64,000 bases of DNA. Origin: Rhodanobacteraceae bacterium (GTDB lineage: Bacteria; Pseudomonadota; Gammaproteobacteria; Xanthomonadales; Ahniellaceae). The stretch lies in NCBI GenBank assembly GCA_016708465.1, contig JADJFT010000001.1, positions 1 to 64,000 of the forward strand. The letters run 5' to 3'. The notes under the pieces were generated by a model. It made no database searches. It was given only the letters and a program-made list of their open reading frames with translations, and had not been told where the DNA came from. Of this stretch, positions 45,729-54,364 are shown in pieces; the first letter of the stretch is position 1; each line of letters begins with the position of its first letter. The position numbers and the translations under genes were made by a program.

Positions 45729-46462
45729 GTCCGACCCGCATTCTGTTTCGGCGTGAACTCGCGAGCTATTTCGCGACGCCAGTCGCCTATGTGTTCATTG
45801 TTATCTTCCTGTTGCTCTCAGGTGCTTTCACGTTCTACATGGGCGGTTTCTACGAGCGCGGACAGGCTGATCTGCAGCCGTTCTTCGGCTTCCATCCGTG
45901 GTTGTACCTGTTCCTGATTCCGGCGGTCGCGATGCGTTTGTGGGCCGAGGAACGCAAATCCGGCAGCATCGAACTGCTGCTTACCCTGCCGGTGACGATG
46001 GGGCAGGCGGTACTCGGTAAATTCTTCGCTGCGTGGGCCTTCGTCGGTATCGCACTGGCACTGACCTTTCCGATTTGGATAACCGTCAACTATCTCGGTG
46101 ACCCCGATAACGGCGTGATCTTCGCGAGTTATCTCGGTTCACTGCTGATGGCCGGTGCATTCCTCGCGGTCGGTTCTTGCTTGTCGGCGATGACGCGTAA
46201 TCAGGTCGTCGCGTTCATCCTCACGGTGGTTGCGTGCTTCCTGTTGTTGCTCTCGGGCTTCCCAATGGTGCTGGATTTCTTTCGTGGCCTCGGCTTCCCG
46301 CAGGGTGTGATCGACGCGATTTCCGGTCTGTCGTTCCTGACGCACTTCAACGCGATCAGTAAGGGCGTACTCGACCTGCGCGACCTGTTTTATTTCGGGC
46401 TGATGATCGGTTTCTGGCTGTATGCCACGACCATCGTCATCGACCTCAAGAAAGCCGACTGA
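45725..46462 (+). CDS. ABC-2 type permease, GldF-like
   Basis: This is a 245-aa membrane protein with six predicted helices. It begins MSPTRILFRRELASYFATPVAYVF and contains the conserved MRLWAEERKSGSIELLLTLP cytoplasmic segment of this family. The ATG overlaps the ATPase stop (ATGA). Its role is the translocation pore of the exporter; substrate unknown. Confidence 0.87.
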   Translation: MSPTRILFRRELASYFATPVAYVFIVIFLLLSGAFTFYMGGFYERGQADLQPFFGFHPWLYLFLIPAVAMRLWAEERKSGSIELLLTLPVTMGQAVLGKFFAAWAFVGIALALTFPIWITVNYLGDPDNGVIFASYLGSLLMAGAFLAVGSCLSAMTRNQVVAFILTVVACFLLLLSGFPMVLDFFRGLGFPQGVIDAISGLSFLTHFNAISKGVLDLRDLFYFGLMIGFWLYATTIVIDLKKAD

Positions 46463-46474
46463 GGAGGCCGACCC

Positions 46475-48337
46475 ATGTTTTCATTGAATCGACGCACGCT
46501 CACCGGCAGTTCGCTGCTCCTGCTCGGCGTGCTGCTGGTCGCGGTGTTGGTAATCGGCAACGTCGTGCTGCGCGGCGCGCGCATCGACTTGACCGGTAAC
46601 CACCAATACACCTTGGCCCAGGGGACGAAAAACATTCTGTCTGGCATCGATGAGCCGATCAATCTGTACTTCTATTATTCGGATCGTGCGACACAGGACA
46701 TCCCGTTGCTACGCAACTATTCAGTGCGTGTCCGCGAGTTGTTGGACGAAATGGCCGCGAAGAGCGGCGGCAAACTACATCTGAATGTGATCGATCCGCT
46801 GCCGTTTTCGGAAGATGAGGATCGTGCCTCCGGATTTGGGCTGCAGGCGTTGCCGGTGGGCGCGTCCGGCGAGTCGGTTTTTTTCGGTTTGGCGGGCACC
46901 AACAGCACTGACGGCCAGAGCGTGATCCCGTTCTTCCAGCCCGATAAGGAAGTGTTTCTCGAGTACGACATCGCCAAGCTCGTGCACAGTCTGGTTGTCG
47001 GCAAGAAGCCGGTCGTCGGTGTGTTGGCAGGTCTTAATGTGGCGTCCGGATTTGATCCAGCCACACGCCAGATGCGCGATGGTTGGGCGTTCTATCAGGA
47101 ACTCGGTGACCTGTTCGACCTGCGCCAACTCAATCCGGCGGCGACCACGACGATCGATGCCGAGATCGGTACGCTTCTGCTCATTCATCCGAAGGGCTAC
47201 AACGATGACCTGAGCTATGCCATCGACCAGTTTGTGATGCGCGGCGGTCGTCTTGTCGTGTTCGTCGATCCGTACGCCGAGCGAGATGATTCCGGTAATG
47301 ATCCGGAGAATCCGCAGGCAGCGATGTTCGCCAAGCGCGACTCCGACCTTCCGGCCCTGTTCAAGGCCTGGGGCATCGACTACGACCCGACCATGGTCGT
47401 GCTGGACTCCGCCAACGCACTGCCGGTGCAGACGCAGCCGAACGCGCCACCGACACGGCATCTCGCCATCCTCGGGCTTGGCAAGAACAGTTTGAGTCAG
47501 GACGAGATCTCTACGGCGCAACTGGAAAGCATCAATTTTTCCACTGCCGGTCAGTTCAAGCTTGCCGATGGTTCCGCGCTGAAACTGGTGCCCTTCGTGC
47601 AAAGCAGTGGCGACGCCATGCTCTACGAGGCCGAGCAACTCAAGTTCATGCCCGACCCCGAGCAGTTATACGAGCGCTTCGTCGCGACCAAGGAACACTA
47701 TGTCATCGCCGGTCGCCTGGAAGGCAAGCTCAAGGCTGCGTTCCCGACGCGCAGCGACGAAGGCCACCTCAGCGAATCGAACGGCGCGGCAAACATCGTG
47801 CTGGTTGCTGATACTGACGTGCTGAGCGATCGCCTTTGGGTGCAGGTGCAGAACTTCTTCGGCCAGAAGCTGATGAATTCGTTCGCAAACAATGGCGACC
47901 TGATCATCAACATCGTCGACAATCTGGCCGGTTCTGCCGATCTGATCGGCATCCGTGGGCGCGCAGCGTCGGCGCGACCATTCACCACTGTCGAAGCGAT
48001 CAAACGCCAAGCCGACCAGCGCTTCCGCCAAAAAGAGCAGGAGTTGCAGAAGCAGTTGGCCGACACCGAGCAAAAACTGAACGATTTACAGCAGGGGAAA
48101 TCTGCGGAGAACGCGACCATCCTGACGCCGGAACAGCAGGCAGAATTGACACGCTTCCGCGACGACAAGGTGCGTATCCGCAAGGACTTGCGCCAAGTGC
48201 GACGCCAACTCGATGCGGACATTGAGTCTTTGGGCAGCAAGCTGAAGTTGGTCAACATCGGCCTGATGCCGGTGCTGCTGACCATCGGTGCGTTGGCGCT
48301 GTTGTGGTGGCGCCGTCGCGAACGTGTAAAAGCCTGA
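46475..48337 (+). CDS. GldG-like ABC auxiliary protein
   Basis: This 620-aa protein has an N-terminal membrane helix (SSLLLLGVLLVAVLVIGNVVL), a large periplasmic domain (starting LTGNHQYTLAQGTKNILSG, with LHLNVIDPLPFSEDEDRA) and a C-terminal coiled coil ending in a second helix (VNIGLMPVLLTIGALALLWWRRRE). This fits the GldG / ABC-type uncharacterised transport family linked to ABC-2 permeases. Function in proteobacteria is not established. Confidence 0.83.
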   Translation: MFSLNRRTLTGSSLLLLGVLLVAVLVIGNVVLRGARIDLTGNHQYTLAQGTKNILSGIDEPINLYFYYSDRATQDIPLLRNYSVRVRELLDEMAAKSGGKLHLNVIDPLPFSEDEDRASGFGLQALPVGASGESVFFGLAGTNSTDGQSVIPFFQPDKEVFLEYDIAKLVHSLVVGKKPVVGVLAGLNVASGFDPATRQMRDGWAFYQELGDLFDLRQLNPAATTTIDAEIGTLLLIHPKGYNDDLSYAIDQFVMRGGRLVVFVDPYAERDDSGNDPENPQAAMFAKRDSDLPALFKAWGIDYDPTMVVLDSANALPVQTQPNAPPTRHLAILGLGKNSLSQDEISTAQLESINFSTAGQFKLADGSALKLVPFVQSSGDAMLYEAEQLKFMPDPEQLYERFVATKEHYVIAGRLEGKLKAAFPTRSDEGHLSESNGAANIVLVADTDVLSDRLWVQVQNFFGQKLMNSFANNGDLIINIVDNLAGSADLIGIRGRAASARPFTTVEAIKRQADQRFRQKEQELQKQLADTEQKLNDLQQGKSAENATILTPEQQAELTRFRDDKVRIRKDLRQVRRQLDADIESLGSKLKLVNIGLMPVLLTIGALALLWWRRRERVKA

Positions 48338-48348
48338 GGATCACTGCG

Positions 48349-49536
48349 ATGACGAGACACACATTGGTCAAGTTGGCCCTTGGCACAGCGGTGGCGGTGA
48401 TGCTGGCATTGTGGGCGACCGCGTCACGGGGTCCGACGGATGAATCTGCGGCGGTCGGTGAGCCGTTGTTGAAGGGCTTGCGCGAAACGATCAACGACAT
48501 CACTGAGTTGCGCGTCGTCGAGGCCGGCGACAAGCCGATCGTCACCTTGCAGCGCGCGGCCGATGGCTGGACAGTGGCGGAGCGCGGTGGCTATCCAGCC
48601 GATGTCAGCAAGGTGCGCGAAACCCTGATCAGTTTCGCCGAGGCGACATTGATCGAGGCCAAAACCGCGAATCCAGATCGCCATGCGGCACTTGGCGTCG
48701 AGGACGTTGCGAAAGCGGAGGCCAAGGGGATGCGCGTCGAGATCGATGGCAAGATTCCCGCCAAGGTGGTCGTCGGTACCTACAGCACGCAGGGCAATGG
48801 CAGTTTCGTGCGCCGCAATGACGAAGCCCAGACGTGGCTGGCAAAGGGCAATCTGGTGCCAGATCGCCAGGCTTCCAACTGGCTGGAGAAGGACATCGTC
48901 GACATCGCCTCGGATCGCATCATGCGGGTCGAGATTGTGCGCGGCAGCGCGTCGTTCGCGGTACTCAAGCGTTCGCCGGAGCAGACGAATTACACCGTTG
49001 AAAGCCTGCCGGTAAACCGTGAATTGTTGTCCGAGTACGAGGCCAATGGCATCGCGTCGGTGCTGGCCGGGCTCAAATTTGATGATGTCGCGAAGGCGGA
49101 GACGGTGGTGCCGGATCCATCTTCGACGGTCGTCGCGACTTTCCGCACGTTCGACGGGTTGGTGGTCGAGATCACTGGGTTTGCCTCGAATGGCAAACAC
49201 TTCGTAACCTTCAATGCGTCGGTTGATGGTGCTCGCGCCGACCTCGCTGCCAATGCCGCTCAGCTGAATGCTGTTGCCGATTATGACCGCGCCAAAAAGA
49301 ATGACGCGACCGCGGCCAATCCGACCGATGCTGCGGCCAAAGCAACTGCGGAAGCGCTGCCAGTGCCGGCGGCGCTGGCCGATCCTGTGGCCTTCGTTGC
49401 CGAGCGTCGCAAGGCGGTCGACGACGAAGCTGCTCGGTTGACGGCGCTCACCAAGGCCTGGGTGTACGTGCTTCCGGCTTACAAATATGCGAACATGGAC
49501 AAACGCCTAGAGGATCTTCTGAAGCCGAAGGCGTAA
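48349..49536 (+). CDS. DUF4340-domain protein of the ABC cluster
   Basis: ATG 48349 gives an N-terminal anchor (LVKLALGTAVAVMLALWA) and about 370 periplasmic residues. DUF4340-type repeats are seen as ITELRVVEAGDKPIVTLQRA and NYTVESLPVNRELLSEYEA, with the WTVAERGGYPADVSKVRETL block. The family usually follows GldG-like genes. No stop or frame problem. It is the last gene of the operon. Confidence 0.82.
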   Translation: MTRHTLVKLALGTAVAVMLALWATASRGPTDESAAVGEPLLKGLRETINDITELRVVEAGDKPIVTLQRAADGWTVAERGGYPADVSKVRETLISFAEATLIEAKTANPDRHAALGVEDVAKAEAKGMRVEIDGKIPAKVVVGTYSTQGNGSFVRRNDEAQTWLAKGNLVPDRQASNWLEKDIVDIASDRIMRVEIVRGSASFAVLKRSPEQTNYTVESLPVNRELLSEYEANGIASVLAGLKFDDVAKAETVVPDPSSTVVATFRTFDGLVVEITGFASNGKHFVTFNASVDGARADLAANAAQLNAVADYDRAKKNDATAANPTDAAAKATAEALPVPAALADPVAFVAERRKAVDDEAARLTALTKAWVYVLPAYKYANMDKRLEDLLKPKA

Positions 49537-49713
49537 TTGGGGCAGCCACTCTGGTGGCGGCTCGCCCGCGCGATTCGTCGCGACGGTCATTCCCCCGAAA
49601 GGGCAGTGGAGCGAACAGGGCTCCTGCTTTCTTTTTTGTGGAAAACCGGATAAAGTCGCGCGCTTTCTTTCACCGCCGGTCCGCCGGCTCGTTCGTTCAA
49701 GAGAACCTAACTC

Positions 49714-49965
49714 ATGGTCAAGATTCGTCTTTCTCGCGGCGGTGCGCCGAAGCGTCCGTTCTATCACATCGTTGTGACGGACAGCCGCAGCGCTCGTGAC
49801 GGCCGCTCGCTGGAGCGCATCGGCTTCTACAACCCGGTCGCGACCGGCAAGGAAGTCAAGCTGCAGTTGAACGCAGAGCGCGCGCAGCACTGGATGTCGC
49901 TAGGTGCGCAGCCGAGCGACAAGGTCGCTTATCTGCTGAAGCAGGCAGCCAAGCCGGCTGCTTGA
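49714..49965 (+). CDS. rpsP: 30S ribosomal protein S16
   Basis: 83 aa; MVKIRLSRGGAPKRPFYHIV is invariant for S16, followed by RSLERIGFYNP. It leads rpsP-rimM-trmD-rplS. The 177-base upstream region holds a T-rich tract (near 49631-49637) and a GATAAA near 49650 that might be a -10 box, but no convincing -35 was found. Confidence 0.97.
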   Translation: MVKIRLSRGGAPKRPFYHIVVTDSRSARDGRSLERIGFYNPVATGKEVKLQLNAERAQHWMSLGAQPSDKVAYLLKQAAKPAA

Positions 49966-49973
49966 TCGCGACG

Positions 49974-50477
49974 ATGAGCGACCGCCAAATCACGGTCGGT
50001 CGCATCGTCGGTGTTCACGGCGTGCGCGGGTGGGTGAAACTGCTTTCGCACACTGACCCGATCGACAACTTGTTGCGTTACCGGCCATGGCGCGTTGCGC
50101 TGGACGGCAACGAGACGGAGTTGAAACCGCTGGAAGGACGTCTGCAGGGCAAGGCCTTGGTTGCTCGTCTTGAAGGGGTTGATGACCGCGATCAGGCCAT
50201 GCGTTGGATTGGTGCCGATATCCGCATCGACCGCTCGCTGTTGCCGCCGGCTAAGCAAGGCGAGGTCTACTGGGTCGATCTGGAAGGGTTGAAGGTCAGG
50301 ACGACCGAAGGCGTGTTGCTTGGTACGGTCTCGCATTTGTTCGCCACTGCGGCAAATGATGTGGTGGTGGTGCAAGGTGAACGCGAGCGACTGATTCCGT
50401 TTATCAAGGATCGGTTCGTCAAGTCGGTGGATCTGGACGGCGGCGAGATCGTCGTCGACTGGGACCCGGAGTTCTAG
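49974..50477 (+). CDS. rimM: ribosome maturation factor RimM
   Basis: RimM aids 30S head assembly by binding S19. ATG 49974 (MSDRQITVGRIVGVHGVRGW) is preferred over the TTG at 49962 that overlaps rpsP. The N-terminal RimM barrel (PWRVALDG, LVARLEGVDDRDQA) and the C-terminal PRC-barrel (YWVDLEGLKV, VVVVQGERERLIPFIKD) are complete; 167 aa. Confidence 0.95.
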   Translation: MSDRQITVGRIVGVHGVRGWVKLLSHTDPIDNLLRYRPWRVALDGNETELKPLEGRLQGKALVARLEGVDDRDQAMRWIGADIRIDRSLLPPAKQGEVYWVDLEGLKVRTTEGVLLGTVSHLFATAANDVVVVQGERERLIPFIKDRFVKSVDLDGGEIVVDWDPEF

Positions 50478-50480
50478 GCA

Positions 50481-51245
50481 ATGCGCTTCGACGTGCTAAG
50501 CCTGTTTCCGGACTTCGTCCGCGACACGGTCAAGGTGGGCGTGGTCGGACGAGCGATGGATCGCGGTGTGCTAGACGTGCAGGGATGGAACCCGCGCGAC
50601 TTCACCGAGGATGTGCACCGCACGGTCGATGATCGGCCCTGCGGCGGCGGCCCTGGGATGGTGATGCTGATCGAACCGTTGCGCCGCTGTCTGGCTGCAG
50701 CGAAGGCAGCGGATCCGCGGCCGGCGAAAGTGCTTTATCTCAGTCCTCAGGGTGAGCGACTGACGCAACGCAAAGTCGAAGCTTTGGCGCGCTGCGAGCG
50801 GGTGATCCTGCTGTGCGGTCGCTACGAAGGGGTCGACGAGCGCTTTCTCGCCGCTGCGGTGGACGAGGAAGTGTCGATCGGCGATTATGTGCTGTCTGGT
50901 GGCGAACTCGCTGCAGCAGTGTTGATCGACGCGGTTGGTCGATTGCAGGACGGCGCACTCGGTGATGCCGCTTCTGCACAGGAGGATTCATTCTCCAACG
51001 GATTGCTGGACTGTCCGCATTTCACGCGCCCGCTGCGCGATGGCGAACAGGACGTACCCGCGGTGTTGTTGTCTGGGAACCATGCGCATATTCGGCGCTG
51101 GCGCCTGAAACAATCCCTCGGCAGGACATGGTTGCGTCGTCCCGATCTTCTGGCGCGGTGTGATTTGGACAAGGCAGCTCGGAAGCTGCTGGAAGAGTTT
51201 CGGCAGGAGTACTTCGCCGAGCATGGTGTAGACCGGTCAGGATGA
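50481..51245 (+). CDS. trmD: tRNA (guanine-37-N1)-methyltransferase
   Basis: TrmD makes m1G37 to prevent frameshifting. 254 aa; SPOUT trefoil-knot motifs are PCGGGPGMVM, LLCGRYEGVDERF and SIGDYVLSGGELAA. It starts 3 bases after rimM and is complete. Confidence 0.97.
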   Translation: MRFDVLSLFPDFVRDTVKVGVVGRAMDRGVLDVQGWNPRDFTEDVHRTVDDRPCGGGPGMVMLIEPLRRCLAAAKAADPRPAKVLYLSPQGERLTQRKVEALARCERVILLCGRYEGVDERFLAAAVDEEVSIGDYVLSGGELAAAVLIDAVGRLQDGALGDAASAQEDSFSNGLLDCPHFTRPLRDGEQDVPAVLLSGNHAHIRRWRLKQSLGRTWLRRPDLLARCDLDKAARKLLEEFRQEYFAEHGVDRSG

Positions 51246-51291
51246 TCGGACAGCCGAAACTGAGCACGACAGATTTCTACAAGGTGATGTC

Positions 51292-51651
51292 ATGAACTTG
51301 CTGCAGCAATTTGAACAGTCGCAAATGAGCCGTACGCTCCCGGCTTTCAGCCCGGGCGATAGCGTCGTCGTCAACGTCAAGGTCAAGGAAGGCAACCGCG
51401 AACGCGTGCAGGCCTACGAAGGCGTCGTCATCGCGATGGCCAATGCCGGTTTGAACTCGTCATTTACCGTGCGCAAGATTTCGCACGGCACCGGTGTCGA
51501 GCGCGTCTTCCAGACCCACAGCCCGATCATCGACTCGGTGCAGGTCAAGCGTCGTGGTGCGGTGCGTCGCGCCAAGCTGTATTACCTGCGTGATCTCGAA
51601 GGCAAGGCAGCGCGTATTCGCGAAGACCTGTCGCAGAGCATCTCGGGCTGA
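51292..51651 (+). CDS. rplS: 50S ribosomal protein L19
   Basis: 119 aa, with the L19 signatures PAFSPGDSVVVNVKVKEGNR and GTGVERVFQTHSPI followed by VKRRGAVRRAKLYYLRD. It closes the operon and is followed by a strong terminator. Confidence 0.97.
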   Translation: MNLLQQFEQSQMSRTLPAFSPGDSVVVNVKVKEGNRERVQAYEGVVIAMANAGLNSSFTVRKISHGTGVERVFQTHSPIIDSVQVKRRGAVRRAKLYYLRDLEGKAARIREDLSQSISG

Positions 51652-51668
51652 TTCAGCTCCGCAGAGAC

Positions 51669-51697
51669 AAAAAAGCCGCGCATTGCGCGGCTTTTTT
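51669..51697. terminator. bidirectional terminator between rplS and the fadJ-like gene
   Basis: Six A, GCCGCGC, loop ATT, GCGCGGC and six T: symmetric, so it works for rplS (plus) and for the convergent fadJ-like gene (minus). Confidence 0.93.
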
Positions 51698-51717
51698 GTT
51701 GGTCATCGTGCAGATGC

Positions 51718-53760
51718 TTACAACTTGTCCCAACCGACTTTCGGCTTGAAGCGGTCACCGTACTTCGCCGCCAGCGCTTCAAGCTTTGACTTCAGCATTG
51801 CCGCGCCGCTGTCGCGGATGTACTGGATCGGGCCGCCACGGAAGGGCGCGAAACCGGTGCCGAAGATGATTCCCGCGTCGAGTTGCTCAGCGTTATCGAC
51901 CACGCGCTCGTGCAGGCAGGCCACGGCCTCGTTGAGGAAAGGCAGAATCATGCGGTCCTCGATGTCCTCCGGCGCGCGATAGGCCGCGGCGACTTCTGGC
52001 TTCTGTGCACGTCCATCCTTCCAGACGTAGAAGCCTTCACCATCCTTCTTGCCGCGCTTGCCGGCCGCGATCATGGTCTGCAGTTTCTCGGGAATCGAGA
52101 TGCCAAGGAATGGGCTGAGCACCTTCGATACGCCCGTCGCGACATCGAGGCCGACCGTATCCATCAATTCGATCGGCCCCATCGGCATTCCAAACTTCTT
52201 CGCGGCGCGGTCGATCACCGGCCCCGGGACGCCTTCCGCATACAGTGTTGCCGCTTCAAGCATGTATGGGAACAACACTCGGTTGACCAGAAAGCCGGGC
52301 GAAGTAGTGACCGGAACCGGTAGCTTATCGATCGCTTTCGCAAATGCAGCGATACGCGCTTCGATGTGCTTGTCGAGGCGGTCGTGTCGCACAATTTCGA
52401 CCAACGGCATCATTGCCACCGGATTGAAATAGTGCAGACCGACGAAACGTTCTGGGTGCGTCATTTCGGAACGCAGATCAGTCAACGGGATGCTGGACGT
52501 GTTCGAGGCCAAGATCGCAGTCGGCTTCATGCGCGGTTCGAGACTCGCGTACAGCGCACGCTTGGCGTCAAGGTTCTCGAAGATCGCTTCGATCACGAGA
52601 TCGGCCTCCGGCACGTTCGTTGATTCGACATCGGCGACCAGACGCGCGCGCACCGGAGCGATGCGTTCCTCGGTCTTCAGTTTCTTCGTGAACAGATCTT
52701 CAGCGCGTTTCAGCGCCGGTTCGATGTATTTCATCTCGCGGTCCTGCAAGCTGACCGTGAAACCCTGCAACGCACACCATGCGGCAATGTCGCCACCCAT
52801 CACGCCGGCACCGATGACGTGGACGTGGCGGATGCCATGCTCGGCACCACCACCAAGACCCTTCAGCATTTCCTGCAGGAAAAAGACTCGAACCAAATTC
52901 CGTGCGGTCGGGGTTTCCGCGAGTTTCGAGACCGACTGCGGTTCGGCGGCAAGGCCGTTGGCGACGCTACCGCCGTTTCGGCGCCAAAATTCGATGATCG
53001 CGAAGGGTGCCGGATAGTGCTTGGGATCCGCCTTGCGCGCGACCTGCTTGCGCATCTGCGGGGCCAGGATCTGGCGTGCAAGCCAAAGATTCGTCGCCCA
53101 TGCTTTGAAACGCAGGCCGATTGGTCGCTTTGTACCGCGCACGGCCAGTGCTTTGGCGCTGGCGGCGAGTTCTTCGGGGGCGCAGACTCGGTCGACCAGA
53201 CCGATCGCGAGCGCGTTGCTGGCACTGAGGCCACGGCCGGTAAGCATCATGTCAAACGCCGCCGGTGCACCCACCAGATGTGGCAGTCGTGCGGTTCCGC
53301 CCCAGCCCGGCTGGATGCCGAGTTTGACTTCCGGCACACCGAGGCGTGTTTTCGGATCATTGGTCGCGATGCGGAAGCGGCAGGCGAGCGAAATTTCGAG
53401 GCCGCCACCCATGCAGTGCCCGTGGATGGCTGCGACGGTGGGCATTTTCAACGCGGCCAGTTTCGCGAACACGCGATGCCCACGTTTGATCGCATCGATC
53501 GTTTCGCCGCGTTCGGCAAACGCCCGGAACTCACGGATATCGGCGCCAGCAATGAATCCGGCGGATTTGGCCGAGCGCAGAATGACCGCCTTGGGCGGGT
53601 CGATCTGGATGCGCTCAATCAGGCTGGCGAGTTCTTCGAGCACTTCGCGTGACAGACTGTTGACCGACTCACCGGCGCGATCAAGCAGCAAAGTCAGGAC
53701 GCGGTCGCCGTCGATGTCGTACTTCCAATGGCGGGGTTGCAAACCGTCGAACATGGGCAC
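51718..53760 (-). CDS. fadJ: fatty-acid oxidation complex alpha subunit (FadJ-type)
   Basis: This is a 680-aa bifunctional enzyme. The N-terminal enoyl-CoA hydratase/crotonase half has the oxyanion loop AGADIREFRAF, the HGHCMGGGLEISLAC motif and GVPEVKLGIQPGWGG with the catalytic Glu. The C-terminal 3-hydroxyacyl-CoA dehydrogenase half has the Rossmann motif VIGAGVMGGDIAAW and LHYFNPVAMMPLVE. No partner thiolase lies in the window. The FadJ label rather than FadB is by overall look, so moderately sure. Confidence 0.88.
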   Translation of the reverse strand: MPMFDGLQPRHWKYDIDGDRVLTLLLDRAGESVNSLSREVLEELASLIERIQIDPPKAVILRSAKSAGFIAGADIREFRAFAERGETIDAIKRGHRVFAKLAALKMPTVAAIHGHCMGGGLEISLACRFRIATNDPKTRLGVPEVKLGIQPGWGGTARLPHLVGAPAAFDMMLTGRGLSASNALAIGLVDRVCAPEELAASAKALAVRGTKRPIGLRFKAWATNLWLARQILAPQMRKQVARKADPKHYPAPFAIIEFWRRNGGSVANGLAAEPQSVSKLAETPTARNLVRVFFLQEMLKGLGGGAEHGIRHVHVIGAGVMGGDIAAWCALQGFTVSLQDREMKYIEPALKRAEDLFTKKLKTEERIAPVRARLVADVESTNVPEADLVIEAIFENLDAKRALYASLEPRMKPTAILASNTSSIPLTDLRSEMTHPERFVGLHYFNPVAMMPLVEIVRHDRLDKHIEARIAAFAKAIDKLPVPVTTSPGFLVNRVLFPYMLEAATLYAEGVPGPVIDRAAKKFGMPMGPIELMDTVGLDVATGVSKVLSPFLGISIPEKLQTMIAAGKRGKKDGEGFYVWKDGRAQKPEVAAAYRAPEDIEDRMILPFLNEAVACLHERVVDNAEQLDAGIIFGTGFAPFRGGPIQYIRDSGAAMLKSKLEALAAKYGDRFKPKVGWDKL

Positions 53761-53847
53761 CTCGGATAAGCATTGCGTGATGGTGGACTATGATCCCGAG
53801 CCATTCGCGGTCTGGTCAATCGCGTCCGTCGAGGCTAAGGTTGGCGC

Positions 53848-54357
53848 ATGAGCGGAGACAACCGGATCAGCACCACGACGGAGGCTACGTCACTCTTCGT
53901 GACGCCAAAGCTCTACGACGAGATCGTCGAGTGTGACAAACACTTGATCGCGATCGAGTCGCCGCGGGTGGACGACATCATCGCGCAGTTTCGCCAATTT
54001 GCGATGCGCAGCGGCAATTCTGTCTATCACTGGTCCGAGGGCGTCGGTATCGTCTCGATGCGTGAAAGTGATTTGACCGTTCCCGGCAGTCAACGAGTGC
54101 ACGAGGCATTGCGCCACGTCCAGAACAGCCTGCACGTTGGCGTTTACCTGTTCACCGGCTTCTCGAAACTGTTGCGTCCACCGGTGACTGGCGTGTTGCG
54201 GCAATTGGCCAAGCAGCAGGGGCAGGCGCGCAAGCTGGTCTTCATTGATTCCAAGGTGCGCATGCCGGAAGGGCTGGAAATGTTCGTGCATCGCATCGTC
54301 CATGACATTGACACAAAACGTCCGCCGCGCCTGCGCGACGGGCGCTGGGTGACCTGA
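53848..54357 (+). CDS. Ycf46-N-like standalone domain protein
   Basis: This 169-aa protein has no membrane segment. Its pattern CDKHLIAIESPRVDDII, VYHWSEGVGI, VGVYLFTGFSKLLRP and RKLVFIDSKVRMPEGLE resembles the non-catalytic N-terminal domain of Ycf46-type AAA proteins, here without an AAA module. That similarity is by eye only. It is 7 bases upstream of the GGDEF/EAL gene, so the two are almost certainly co-transcribed, suggesting a role in the same signalling circuit. Confidence 0.55.
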   Translation: MSGDNRISTTTEATSLFVTPKLYDEIVECDKHLIAIESPRVDDIIAQFRQFAMRSGNSVYHWSEGVGIVSMRESDLTVPGSQRVHEALRHVQNSLHVGVYLFTGFSKLLRPPVTGVLRQLAKQQGQARKLVFIDSKVRMPEGLEMFVHRIVHDIDTKRPPRLRDGRWVT

Positions 54358-54364
54358 GGTAGCC

